NCBI RefSeq assembly: GCF_017942085.1 | Contig: NZ_JAGKSP010000001.1 | Location: 930,001 to 994,000, forward strand | Direction of reading: 5' to 3' | DNA: 64,000 nt | Source: Paenibacillus lignilyticus | GTDB taxonomy: Bacteria > Bacillota > Bacilli > Paenibacillales > Paenibacillaceae | Part shown: in pieces, positions 45,146 through 53,733 of the stretch | Numbering within the stretch: the first letter of the stretch is position 1 | Layout: each line of letters begins with the position of its first letter | Notes under the pieces: generated by a model | Told to the model about the DNA's origin: nothing | The model's input: only the letters and a program-made list of their open reading frames with translations | Databases searched by the model: none | Program-made: the position numbers and the translations under genes

Positions 45146-46156
45146 CTATTTCTTCCTGGGTATACAACTCTCTCGCGCCACCAGGCGATGGTCGAGCACG
45201 AGGTCCCCGCTTGGCTCCTCACCGGTCTCAACTTGGTGGAGCAGGAGGCGCATCGTTTCTTTGCCCATTTCATGAATCGGTTGTTCCATAGAGGTCAACG
45301 TGGGTCTCGTAAGCTCGGTTAATTGGCTGCCATCAAAGCCGATGACCGAAATATCCTCAGGCACGCGAAGATTGTGGTCACGGATACAATTCATCGCTCC
45401 GACAGCCATATCATCGCTGACCGCAAATACCGCCGTAGGCCGCTGGCTCACTCGCAGCAGCTCTTTCATCTGCGCGTAACCGCTTTTCACCTTGTAGTCC
45501 CCGAAACGGATATGCTCGTGAATGATCCGAATGCCTTTGCTCGTGAGCGCATTCCGATACCCGCTGTACCTGTTTTGGCCTGAAGTGATGTCTCGCATGT
45601 CGCCGCCGATAAACCCGATTTCTTCATGCCCAAGCTCGATCAAATAAGTCGTCGCATCATAAGCTGCCTTATAATCGTCGACGATGACAGATACGAATTG
45701 TTGATCCATCGGTTTGACACTGGAGAAAATAACCGGAATCTTCATCTTATGAATGAGATTGCGAATCTCCTCGTTGATCTTCTCATGCATAATAATGATG
45801 CCTTCAACCCGCATCTCTTGAAAGACGTTCAAATATTTATATTCCTTATCAATATCCTCGCTGATGTTGCACACCAGCAAATTGTAGTCGTTTGCGCTTG
45901 CTGCTTCTTCAATGCTGCTAAGAATAGTCGCATAGAAGCTGGAGGTAATATCCGGGACGATCACACCGATCAGGTTCGTTTTGTTACGCACCAAACTACG
46001 GGCAATATGGCTGGGAGCATACCCCAATTCCTCGATTGCAAGATTGACTTTGTGCTTGAGATCGTCCTTGACATACTTCTCGCCGTTCAACACACGGGAT
46101 ACGGTTGTTACCGAAACGCCCGCCAGGCGTGCCACGTCTTTAATTTTTGGCTGCAC
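45146..46156 (-). CDS. LacI family transcriptional regulator
   Basis: Sugar-sensing repressor, 336 residues. N-terminal helix-turn-helix IKDVARLAGVSVTTVSRVLNGEKYVKDDL with hinge YAPSHIARSL (residues 4-55), then a periplasmic-binding-protein-like sensor domain (about 60-330) with GVIVPDITSSFYATILSSIEE and VIGFDGSQLTELTRPTLTS. GTG start at 46156 behind GGTGAG; a longer frame is unsupported. Probable owner of the four CTGGTA-N4-TACCAG operators placed before the transporter, reductase and 522-aa genes; that link is inference from position. Confidence 0.9.
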   Translation of the reverse strand: MQPKIKDVARLAGVSVTTVSRVLNGEKYVKDDLKHKVNLAIEELGYAPSHIARSLVRNKTNLIGVIVPDITSSFYATILSSIEEAASANDYNLLVCNISEDIDKEYKYLNVFQEMRVEGIIIMHEKINEEIRNLIHKMKIPVIFSSVKPMDQQFVSVIVDDYKAAYDATTYLIELGHEEIGFIGGDMRDITSGQNRYSGYRNALTSKGIRIIHEHIRFGDYKVKSGYAQMKELLRVSQRPTAVFAVSDDMAVGAMNCIRDHNLRVPEDISVIGFDGSQLTELTRPTLTSMEQPIHEMGKETMRLLLHQVETGEEPSGDLVLDHRLVARESCIPRKK

Positions 46157-46233
46157 ATTACTCACCCTCTTTATAGATTCAATTTGAAAACAGTTCGCCG
46201 TAAAGGAAACAAACTCCTTTTCGCTTCTGAGCA

Positions 46234-47127
46234 CTATTTACTAGATTCGACAAATAAAGGTTGGGAAAATGCTCCGTATCCGCCTTCCAAATAGGCCGCA
46301 ATGCGTACATACCCTTCATCGCCTTTGCATTCATACGTTGCCTGGCTGATTCTTCCGGTCGTTTCCTGCAGCACCCTGCCGTCTTTTCCGAAGAACGTCA
46401 CATACTTATACATTTTATCGAGCAGCTCGTTCGAACGGAGATCAATGATAATCGTATGGCCTTCCGTGCGAATGGCATCGAATCCATACCCCGTAGATAC
46501 ATAGAAATTGCCGTTCTTGATCGCTTGCGTAATGGCTTCATTCGTGTTTTCTTCCGCCTGCACCATATTCCAGGCTCGCTTCTCTTGACCGTATACATGC
46601 GAATCATCGTTGCCGAAACCCCATACCTTACGCCCGCTCGACAACAAGGCATCCCATTTATCGAAAGCGATATCGTACTCCGGATTGCCGTCGCCGTTAT
46701 ACACTTCGATTCCAATATAACGTTCCAACTTCAACATATCTTCGAGCGTCCAATAATTGGAGAAGAAACGGTTCGGATGGACCAATACGGCAAACCCGCC
46801 GTTGTCGACTGCCATATCGGCCAACCGCTGATAATTCTCGATCGTAAATTCGTTGCTGTAATCATCAAGCATCGTATGCGGCGGATTAACGAGCAGCATG
46901 TGCGTCTGGCGGCTGCTCACTTCAATGGCGTCAAATACGGTGGGAATGCTGCGTTCGCCTTCGTGTTTCGTTATTTTATCATGATCGGAAATGCCCAGAA
47001 AATCGTAGCCGCCATACATCTTGTAGACCGTTTCCAGCGGGAACCAGCCATCGCTGTTCGTCGTATGGTTATGAAAGCTCCCTCTCCACCACTTGCCCGT
47101 CTGCGTGTAGCTATTCAAGATTTTCAT
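46234..47127 (-). CDS. PHP domain metal-dependent phosphoesterase
   Basis: 297 residues, polymerase-and-histidinol-phosphatase fold, usually a trinuclear metal phosphoesterase. Metal motifs: GSFHNHTTNSDGWFP (residues 17-31), FLGISDHDKIT (DHD), AVLVHPNR, and GFGNDDSHVYG. A C-terminal beta region (about 210-297) follows. Together with the GDPD and metallophosphoesterase in the same block it adds a third phosphate-removing enzyme. 23 bases after the ABC permease gene, same strand. Confidence 0.9.
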   Translation of the reverse strand: MKILNSYTQTGKWWRGSFHNHTTNSDGWFPLETVYKMYGGYDFLGISDHDKITKHEGERSIPTVFDAIEVSSRQTHMLLVNPPHTMLDDYSNEFTIENYQRLADMAVDNGGFAVLVHPNRFFSNYWTLEDMLKLERYIGIEVYNGDGNPEYDIAFDKWDALLSSGRKVWGFGNDDSHVYGQEKRAWNMVQAEENTNEAITQAIKNGNFYVSTGYGFDAIRTEGHTIIIDLRSNELLDKMYKYVTFFGKDGRVLQETTGRISQATYECKGDEGYVRIAAYLEGGYGAFSQPLFVESSK

Positions 47128-47150
47128 CTGCGATTTCTTCCTCTCTCCCG

Positions 47151-48059
47151 CTATTCTTTCATCGAACCGATCATAATGCCTTTAGCAAAATAACGCTGTA
47201 CGAAAGGATAGATAATAATAATCGGAGCCACGACCACGATAATTGTCGCCATCTTCAGTGAATTGCCCGTAATCTGGATTTTGTCGAGCAGCTCATATTT
47301 GGTCGTGCCCGCAGCCTGATTCAGCGTATCGCGCATCGCTTCGGCGCTTGTCAGCATTTCCTGCAGCAAGGTCGATAACGGACGCAGGCTGGCTTTGCGA
47401 ACGAAGAACGCACCGGTAAACCAATCATTCCAATGCCCTACGGCATTGAACAAACCAATTACTGCAATTACGGGCCGGCTAAGCGGCATGATGATGCGCA
47501 TAAAGATGGCAAAGTCGTTGTATCCGTCAATTCGCGCCGATTCTTCCAAACTCGGATGAATTTGCTGGAAGAAGGTCCGAATAATGATCAAATTCCATGC
47601 GCTGTATAAACTTGGAATGACATACACCCAAATGTTATTCGTTAAATGAATCGACTTGAGCAGCATGTAGTAGGGAATGATGCCTCCGCCAAACAGCATC
47701 GTAAAGAAAATGAGCATCATGAAAAACTTTCCGCCGGGCAGTGTTTTGCTCTTTAACGCATAGGCGGCCATTGCGGTCAAAAACACGCTGGAAACCGTGC
47801 CGACCACGGTACGGAAGATCGATATCCCGAAGGCGGATGCGATATTGGACGCTTCAAATACCTTCATGAAGTTCTCGAACGACCAGATGCGAGGCCAGAA
47901 GAAGATACCGCCTCTTTCCGCATCTTTGCCCGGATTAAATGCCAGCGCAAATATGTTCAGGAATGGAAGAATGATAGACAAGCACAAGAGGACAATCAGG
48001 ATGTAATTGATGATGCGGAATATTCTTTCGCCTGGGCTGATCTTATAAAATTCATTCAC
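47151..48059 (-). CDS. sugar ABC transporter permease (LplC/YtcP type)
   Basis: Second membrane subunit of a carbohydrate importer, 302 residues, six spans, with the EAA-type loop ESARIDGYNDFAIFMRIIMPLSRP that docks on the ATPase. GTG start at 48059 behind GGAGGAGGG; the longer frame has no site. Lies after the solute-binding gene with a stable hairpin between. No ATPase gene is near, so a shared multi-sugar ATPase (MsmX type) is expected. Confidence 0.92.
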   Translation of the reverse strand: MNEFYKISPGERIFRIINYILIVLLCLSIILPFLNIFALAFNPGKDAERGGIFFWPRIWSFENFMKVFEASNIASAFGISIFRTVVGTVSSVFLTAMAAYALKSKTLPGGKFFMMLIFFTMLFGGGIIPYYMLLKSIHLTNNIWVYVIPSLYSAWNLIIIRTFFQQIHPSLEESARIDGYNDFAIFMRIIMPLSRPVIAVIGLFNAVGHWNDWFTGAFFVRKASLRPLSTLLQEMLTSAEAMRDTLNQAAGTTKYELLDKIQITGNSLKMATIIVVVAPIIIIYPFVQRYFAKGIMIGSMKE

Positions 48060-48114
48060 TGTCTTCCCTCCTCCTACACCTCGAAGAAACCACACTCCGA
48101 AACTACAATAGAAA

Positions 48115-48147
48115 GGCGGTTCTATCCGGGTCGCGGATACAACCGCC
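48115..48147 (-). terminator. intercistronic stem-loop between solute-binding protein and permease genes
   Basis: Stem GGCGGTT / AACCGCC with an inner ATCCG / CGGAT hairpin. On the minus strand it ends in TTTCTATTG, so it may partly stop transcription or protect the lipoprotein message, lowering permease relative to binding protein. Confidence 0.6.
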
Positions 48148-48181
48148 AAACCATCTGGTGATCATTTTGTGCCGGTAGCTG

Positions 48182-49930
48182 TTATAGCTTTACTTTTGTT
48201 TTTGGATCCGCGTTCTTATCAGCAAGAAGCTTCAAGTAATCGTCCAAGCCGGATGCTTCCATTTGCTTCAGGGCATTGTCCAGAATCTTCTTCGCTTCGT
48301 CGTGGCTTTTGCTGTAATACGCTTGGATCAGGCTGTCATTATAGTTATCAAATGCGGTTTTCAATTCGGTACCGTTACTAAACTCGCCGATGAACGAAGT
48401 CGGTTGGTAGGCATCGGATACAACGCCGTTCTTCACCTTCTCATCGAAGTTCCAGTACGTCGCGATTTGCTCTACAGCCGGGAACAGGCCTGAACTTGCA
48501 TTGTCGCCATAATTGGCTTCGCCGAAATCAACCAAATTATCGTTATCCGTGCTGCCGAGGATGTCCCCCCAGTTGTTGCCTACGCCGCCAAAGCCGAGTT
48601 TCTTCGCTTCGTTAGGATCTTTTGCTTTCAAATCCACGACTTCTTGTTTTACCAGCGGATTGCCTTTGTCGTCCAATGTGTAGTCGCGGCCTTCGATTCC
48701 GTATTTCCACAGCAGCTTGCCTTCACGGCTTGCAAGGAAATCGGCGAATTTAACGACATCTTCCGGATTCTCTGTCGTTGTTGGAATTGCCCAAGCGGAG
48801 TAACCGGACTTATAGGAAATTTGCATTTGATAAGGACCGTCTACTTGGTTAATCGGACCAAGCGGAATGTAATGCATATCTTGGTTGAATTCTTGGTAGC
48901 TGTGCGTATCGGCGATGATCGCCCATGAACCGTTCAGCGCGCCTTCCGTTGCACGGCTCTCGTCAATGGTGAAGAACTCCGGATGAATGAGTTTTTCTTT
49001 GATCAGCTTCTGAACATAGTCGACTTTCTTCATAGCAAACTCAGTTTGGGCTTCGTGCAGGATTTTACCGTCTTTCGTTTGCTTAATCCGCTGGTCGTCC
49101 GCACCCCATTCCAGATCGTTGAACAAGGCTCCGACTTCTTTACCGCCCCAGTAGGATGGGCCGATCGGCGTAACGGGACCGCCATTGTTGTCTTTGAAAT
49201 TGCCATCTTTAATCTTCTTAGCCAAATCATACAGCTGATCGGTCGATGTAATGGTGCGTGGATCTACGCCAAGTGCATCTGCAATGTCCTTGCGGATGTA
49301 TGGACCTCCAACGCCTTTCCAAGAAACTTGACCGCCTTCGCGTTGAATGTTCATATGGGCGAAATATGTAGAGCCGTTGAATTCCGGACGGAACATAACG
49401 CCGAACTGCGTATCCATTGGCAGGTAATCATCCTGCAAATACTTGCTGTACACTTTCGAATCCTTGAAGAACGGAGCCAGATCGGTGAACATGCCTTCGC
49501 GAGCTGCTTTCAGCACTACGGGCATCTCCGGACGACCGCTGTTATTGAGATAGAAAGCAACGAAATCCGGCAGGTCGTTCGCCGCAAGCCCTGCAATCAA
49601 TCCATCGATGGAGTGCTCCGCTTTCATAATTTCGATTTCGAAATCAATGCCGGTTTTCTCTTTGATTTGCGCTTTGATCTCAGGGTTCATATCCTCGGTG
49701 TAATCGTCGGTTCCCATGAATACGAGGCCTTTAATCTTACGGTCTGCAATCCATGTTGCCGGCTTTCCTTCAGGTGCATTTGTAGCAGTGGCATTGCTGT
49801 CTGAAGCGGTATTGCTGTTTGCAGCAGGTTCATTGCTCGTGTTGTTGCCGCCGTTATTGTTGGAACAACCTGCGAGTAGCATGGAAACCATAACAGGAAT
49901 CGCTAAAAACTTCGTCCATTTTCTGCTCAT
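48182..49930 (-). CDS. extracellular solute-binding lipoprotein (LplA-like)
   Basis: Substrate-capturing lipoprotein of the ABC importer, 582 residues, anchored outside the membrane. Signal peptide with lipobox LLAGC (Cys22), then a Ser/Asn/Thr linker and the SBP family 1-like domain (about 65-580) with KIKGLVFMGTDDYTEDMNPEIKAQI and YIRKDIADALGVDP. Length near 550-580 fits the LplA group for oligosaccharides. ATG at 49930 with AAGGGG upstream; the longer frame is unsupported. An operator-like palindrome sits 78 bases before it. Confidence 0.93.
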   Translation of the reverse strand: MSRKWTKFLAIPVMVSMLLAGCSNNNGGNNTSNEPAANSNTASDSNATATNAPEGKPATWIADRKIKGLVFMGTDDYTEDMNPEIKAQIKEKTGIDFEIEIMKAEHSIDGLIAGLAANDLPDFVAFYLNNSGRPEMPVVLKAAREGMFTDLAPFFKDSKVYSKYLQDDYLPMDTQFGVMFRPEFNGSTYFAHMNIQREGGQVSWKGVGGPYIRKDIADALGVDPRTITSTDQLYDLAKKIKDGNFKDNNGGPVTPIGPSYWGGKEVGALFNDLEWGADDQRIKQTKDGKILHEAQTEFAMKKVDYVQKLIKEKLIHPEFFTIDESRATEGALNGSWAIIADTHSYQEFNQDMHYIPLGPINQVDGPYQMQISYKSGYSAWAIPTTTENPEDVVKFADFLASREGKLLWKYGIEGRDYTLDDKGNPLVKQEVVDLKAKDPNEAKKLGFGGVGNNWGDILGSTDNDNLVDFGEANYGDNASSGLFPAVEQIATYWNFDEKVKNGVVSDAYQPTSFIGEFSNGTELKTAFDNYNDSLIQAYYSKSHDEAKKILDNALKQMEASGLDDYLKLLADKNADPKTKVKL

Positions 49931-50007
49931 GCGTTTTTCCCCTTTATTTCGATTTTTTTTATGAATACGTCGGTTGACGTTTCCACCATCAGAACGTTGC
50001 GCCATTC

Positions 50008-50023
50008 ATGGTAGCGCTACCAT
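50008..50023 (-). promoter_or_regulatory. LacI-type operator, weak copy
   Basis: Perfect palindrome ATGGTAGCGCTACCAT, sharing GGTA-N4-TACC with the other three sites. It overlaps the permease stop codon, just before the solute-binding gene. Confidence 0.55.
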
Positions 50024-50970
50024 AGTGAGGTTTCCGATACTTTGCGAGACAGACGATTAGCCAGTACGACCAAGATCAATCCGATAACGCCTTGCAGTAA
50101 CCCAACGGCGGTTGCATAGCCATATTGACCGCCTTGTAAGCCGACACGAATGATATAGGTATCTAAAATATCGGATAATTGCATGTTTCCCGGCGTTCGA
50201 AGCAGGTAAAGCTGATCGAATCCGGCGGATAATATGTTTCCAAGCGATAAGATGAACAGAATCACGACAGTCGGCATAATAGACGGGAGCGTTATGTTCC
50301 AGATCTCCCTAAGCTTGCCCGCGCCATCGATCTTGGCGGCTTCGTACATATCGGGGTTGACGCCTGAAATCGCTGCCATATAAATGATCGAATCCCAGCC
50401 GATCGACTTCCATAGGTGGCTGCCGAACATGATTTGGTAGAAATACTTAGGATCCATCATGTAGAAGGTGCTTCCATCACCGCCAACATTGGCAATAAAT
50501 TGGTTGAGCAAGCCGGTGTCCGGCGCGAGAATCCGCTGAATCAACCCGACAACGACAACCCAGGACAGGAAGTGAGGCAGATAGAGCACGCTCTGCGAAA
50601 TGTTCTTGAACCATTTGTTGCGAACTTCATTAAACATAAGTGCCAGTATAATCGGAAAAGGCAGGTACAGAAACAGCTTCATACTGCTGATAATCAGTGT
50701 GTTTTGGATTAGACTCTTGCTTTGGTAGGAGTTGAAGAAGGTGACGAAATAGTCAAAACCGATCCATGGGCTTCCGAGGATGCCTTTGTTGAACTTATAT
50801 TCCTTAAAGGCTAACAACAGGCCGCCCATCGGAATATACGAAAAAACGATGAAGAACACGAGACAAGGCAGTAGCATGAAATACAAATACCGATGCTGCA
50901 TAATGTTTTTCCACAAAGCGGCTCTGGGTTTTCTCAGCTTCACTTGCGAAGTTGTCGAGACATTTGCCAT
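50017..50970 (-). CDS. sugar ABC transporter permease (LplB/YteP type)
   Basis: First membrane subunit of the importer, 317 residues, six spans, with the ATPase-docking loop MYEAAKIDGAGKLREIWNITLPSIMP (about 215). AGAAGGTG lies upstream of the ATG at 50970. An operator with CTGGTA half-sites is placed 80 bases before it, so the transporter unit (this gene, lipoprotein, second permease, PHP protein) probably begins here under a LacI-type repressor. Confidence 0.92.
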   Translation of the reverse strand: MANVSTTSQVKLRKPRAALWKNIMQHRYLYFMLLPCLVFFIVFSYIPMGGLLLAFKEYKFNKGILGSPWIGFDYFVTFFNSYQSKSLIQNTLIISSMKLFLYLPFPIILALMFNEVRNKWFKNISQSVLYLPHFLSWVVVVGLIQRILAPDTGLLNQFIANVGGDGSTFYMMDPKYFYQIMFGSHLWKSIGWDSIIYMAAISGVNPDMYEAAKIDGAGKLREIWNITLPSIMPTVVILFILSLGNILSAGFDQLYLLRTPGNMQLSDILDTYIIRVGLQGGQYGYATAVGLLQGVIGLILVVLANRLSRKVSETSLW

Positions 50971-51049
50971 GAGTCGGGAATCACCTTCTTTTCGGAGAAA
51001 TGGCTAATTCATGTTGTGCTCTGTTGCTTCTGAATCGGTTCTGATTGAT

Positions 51050-51071
51050 TTTCTGGTAGCGATACCAGAAA
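51050..51071 (-). promoter_or_regulatory. LacI-type operator before the ABC transporter genes
   Basis: TTTCTGGTA-GCGA-TACCAGAAA: nine-base arms, identical to those of the copies near 53.6 and 63.8 kb, with one mismatch at the centre. Confidence 0.85.
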
Positions 51072-51152
51072 CGGTTAAAAAATTTACTTTCCAGTGAATC
51101 GGAAAGTAAGCGCAACCATTGGTTTAATTATAACAACAAATTTCAATTATGG

Positions 51153-51875
51153 CTATACGTTTTTATACTCTTCATTAATACTTAACAGTAGTCTCGGAAC
51201 CCTCGTTGTAATGGCATCTACGCCGAGTCCGATCAGTCGTTTCATCTCTTGAGGATCATTCACGGTATACACCCATACGAGCAGTCCTTCTGCATGAGCA
51301 CGATCCACTACTTCTTGGCGGCACGTGGAGCTCTCCATGTTCAATCCTGCATAACCGCCTAATCGCGCTGTCCGGCATACGGAATCCGCAAACTCGACAT
51401 AGCGCTCGCCTTTCCCTTCAAACCACGAATGAGGGGTGTTGTACATCACTTTTATATCGGGGTACTTCGCAGCCATCGCATCAGATGCCCCCGTAATAAA
51501 GACGCGTTTCTGTGCAGCGAACCGGTAGATCAGTTTAGCTGTCGGATCAATGGCATCGGTTGATTTGAGATCCAAATTGAGCAGCATGGAGCGAGTACCC
51601 GATATCCGCAAAATTTGCTCCAGCGTTGCGATCTCATGCTCCGCATAGTCAGGCGAGATTGATTCCCTTACCTCGGGAGCATTCAATTCCACATAGGTAT
51701 ACTTGTGCAGAGCGGGGGAATGATCGTGCAGCAGTACGCACGTATCGCCAAGTGTCACATGTACGTCTACTTCTGCGATATGGGCGCCGCTCTCCATCGC
51801 CTCGAAGAACGAAGCTAACGTATTATCCGGGTGTACGCCGCAGCCCGTATGGGCTGCGGTTAATGGTTTACGCAT
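51153..51875 (-). CDS. glycerophosphodiester phosphodiesterase family protein
   Basis: Hydrolyses glycerophosphodiesters to glycerol-3-phosphate and an alcohol (choline, inositol and the like), 240 residues, cytoplasmic (no signal peptide). PLC-like barrel motifs: AAHTGCGVHPDNTLASFFEAM (HTG for the usual HRG, PDNT for PENT), HIAEVDVHVT (E-x-D metal pair), LLHDHSP, LNLDLKS. The substituted first motif may mean a different substrate or lower activity. ATG at 51875 follows AAGGAG. Same strand as, and 38 bases after, a sugar isomerase gene. Confidence 0.85.
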   Translation of the reverse strand: MRKPLTAAHTGCGVHPDNTLASFFEAMESGAHIAEVDVHVTLGDTCVLLHDHSPALHKYTYVELNAPEVRESISPDYAEHEIATLEQILRISGTRSMLLNLDLKSTDAIDPTAKLIYRFAAQKRVFITGASDAMAAKYPDIKVMYNTPHSWFEGKGERYVEFADSVCRTARLGGYAGLNMESSTCRQEVVDRAHAEGLLVWVYTVNDPQEMKRLIGLGVDAITTRVPRLLLSINEEYKNV

Positions 51876-51913
51876 CTTGATCGGCTCCTTCTCCTGATTG
51901 AACTCGGACTCTC

Positions 51914-52681
51914 TTATTTCCGTTTGATTTCCGGCTCCATGCGAAGCAAATTCTCGAAGCTTAATGCCAGGCTGTCCATCGGACTGCCCGGACAATAATC
52001 CTGCTCCACGGCATACCATTCTACGCCGCTGGCTTCTCCCCACCGGATAATCGGTATAAAGTCGATAATGCCGCTGCCAACCTCGGCAAAATATCTTCGC
52101 TCGTCCGCAGTCATATCTTTCAAATGGAGAATCGGCATGCGCCCGGCGTATTGTTGGATGTACGCGAGCGGATCCACATTCGCTTTCTTGACCCAGTACG
52201 TATCGATTTCCGCATAGACCGGGTTCTCCGCATCCAGCTCCAGCACATAATCCAGCGCGTATTGCCCGTTCATGGACGTATGGAATTCAAAGTCATGGTT
52301 ATGGTAGCCGGCTCTAAAGCCGAGCGAAGTTACTTGACCCGCAACTTGACGCAGCGCTTCGCGCACACTTCGATAGCCTTCCGGGTTCATGAGTTCATCC
52401 GGCAGCGAGTGGCAGATGAAATCTCTCGTTTTGAACAATCTCGCTTCTTCCAATACGGCCGGCAAATCATGCTTCATACGCTCCAGGCCGACATGCATCC
52501 CGGCGGTTTGCAGACCTAGCTCATCCATTACCGATGCGATTTCGCGCGGATCATTTCCATGCAAGCCATCGATTTGCACCGCCTGCCAGCCCATCTTCTT
52601 CAGCTCGCGCAGCGTGCCGGGGAAGTCTTTCTTCAATTCATTCCTTAACGTGTACAGCTGAGCAGCCAGCTTCTCTCTCAT
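51914..52681 (-). CDS. TIM-barrel sugar isomerase/epimerase
   Basis: AP-endonuclease-2-like barrel, 255 residues, of the group that includes inosose isomerase, xylose isomerase-like and 3-keto-glycoside-processing enzymes. Metal positions: FRAGYHNHDFEF (His/Asp), YAEIDTYWVKKAN (Glu/Asp), PILHLKD (His) and WYAVEQD (Glu). Start overlaps the reductase stop (ATGA), with GAGGAG upstream, so the two are translated together. Likely acts on the product of that reductase; the sugar is unknown. Confidence 0.87.
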   Translation of the reverse strand: MREKLAAQLYTLRNELKKDFPGTLRELKKMGWQAVQIDGLHGNDPREIASVMDELGLQTAGMHVGLERMKHDLPAVLEEARLFKTRDFICHSLPDELMNPEGYRSVREALRQVAGQVTSLGFRAGYHNHDFEFHTSMNGQYALDYVLELDAENPVYAEIDTYWVKKANVDPLAYIQQYAGRMPILHLKDMTADERRYFAEVGSGIIDFIPIIRWGEASGVEWYAVEQDYCPGSPMDSLALSFENLLRMEPEIKRK

Positions 52682-53607
52682 ACCGCAAGCTCCTCTCGCT
52701 TTAGATCCAGCCATTCCTGCTCGGATTCAGTAAGCTCAATTTCCATCGCTTTCACGGAATCCATCAGCTCCGCATCGCTGCGCGGACCAATGATAGCCCC
52801 GGTTGGAAACGGTCGATTGAGCACGAACGACAAGGCGATGTGCAGAGCGGTGACGCCTTTGCTTTCCGCCAGCTTCTTCGCTCGCTCATAACGCTTCCAG
52901 TTGTCCTCGTTATAATAGACGCGTACCATGTCCGAATTGGTTCGATCCTCAGGCGAAAATAAACCTGTAAAGAACCCACCTGCCTGTGCAGACCATGCCA
53001 GCAGCGGCAATTGACGACGTTCATGCCACTGGCTGGCTTGTTCATCCGCCGACACGCAGCCTTCCCATCTCGGCTCATTGGCCACAGCCAGAGCAAGATT
53101 CGTACTGCTGAACATAAAACCGGATAGTCCATGCGCTTGCGCGTAGTCGTTCGCTTCCTGAATGCGCTGATGCGTCCAGTTGGAAGCGCCGATCGCCCGA
53201 ACGCGTCCTTCGCTCAGATGCAGGTTCAACTCCTCCATAATCGGCCCGACCGGCGTTCCCGGTTCGTCTCGATGGAGGGCATACAAATCGATATAATTCG
53301 TTTCCAATCGATCCAGGCTTTCGAACAAATCCTTGCGTATGGCTTCCGCATTCACGCGAGGCCCGGGGCTGCCGTCATTGTGATGAGCCCCTTTGGTCAT
53401 AATGACCATTTGATTTCGGTTTCCCTTCTCCGTCATCCATTGCCCGATGATGGTCTCGGCACGACGATATTGATGTGCTGTATCTATTGTTGTTCCACCT
53501 GCGGCCACGTACGTGTCCAACATGTCCGTTCCATTTAGCTTGCTTAAGTCGCCGGTTCCCATAATGAGCCGGGACAGACGAACGCCATTGATTTCCATGA
53601 ACTTCAT
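52678..53607 (-). CDS. aldo/keto reductase
   Basis: NADPH-dependent carbonyl reductase or sugar/cyclitol dehydrogenase, 309 residues. Catalytic tetrad visible: Asp and Tyr in TIDTAHQYRRAE, Lys in VIMTKGAHH, His in DLYALHRDE; cofactor end with GAIIGPRSDAELMDSV. AAGGAGGG precedes the ATG. An operator of the CTGGTA/TACCAG family sits 27 bases before the start, so this gene heads a repressed unit with the isomerase and GDPD. Confidence 0.92.
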   Translation of the reverse strand: MKFMEINGVRLSRLIMGTGDLSKLNGTDMLDTYVAAGGTTIDTAHQYRRAETIIGQWMTEKGNRNQMVIMTKGAHHNDGSPGPRVNAEAIRKDLFESLDRLETNYIDLYALHRDEPGTPVGPIMEELNLHLSEGRVRAIGASNWTHQRIQEANDYAQAHGLSGFMFSSTNLALAVANEPRWEGCVSADEQASQWHERRQLPLLAWSAQAGGFFTGLFSPEDRTNSDMVRVYYNEDNWKRYERAKKLAESKGVTALHIALSFVLNRPFPTGAIIGPRSDAELMDSVKAMEIELTESEQEWLDLKREELAV

Positions 53608-53633
53608 TGATCAGGCCCTCCTTGTGCTGTTAC

Positions 53634-53653
53634 TTCTGGTACCGATACCAGAA
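53634..53653 (-). promoter_or_regulatory. LacI-type operator before the aldo/keto reductase
   Basis: TTCTGGTACCGATACCAGAA: same half-sites (TTCTGGTA / TACCAGAA) as the copies at 51.05 and 63.78 kb. Confidence 0.85.
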
Positions 53654-53733
53654 AACAAAGACGTTTGCCCCTCGAATGGGGCTACGACTGAATATGTTCG
53701 CTAAACTAAGCACCCGACCGACAGCCGCATCAC

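Noticed and set aside
46261..47193. 310-codon open frame on the plus strand across the PHP gene
   Set aside because: Antisense to the PHP protein whose metal motifs are intact; no ribosome site.
48983..49804. 273-codon open frame on the plus strand within the solute-binding gene
   Set aside because: Antisense shadow; the lipoprotein on the other strand has lipobox and conserved domain.
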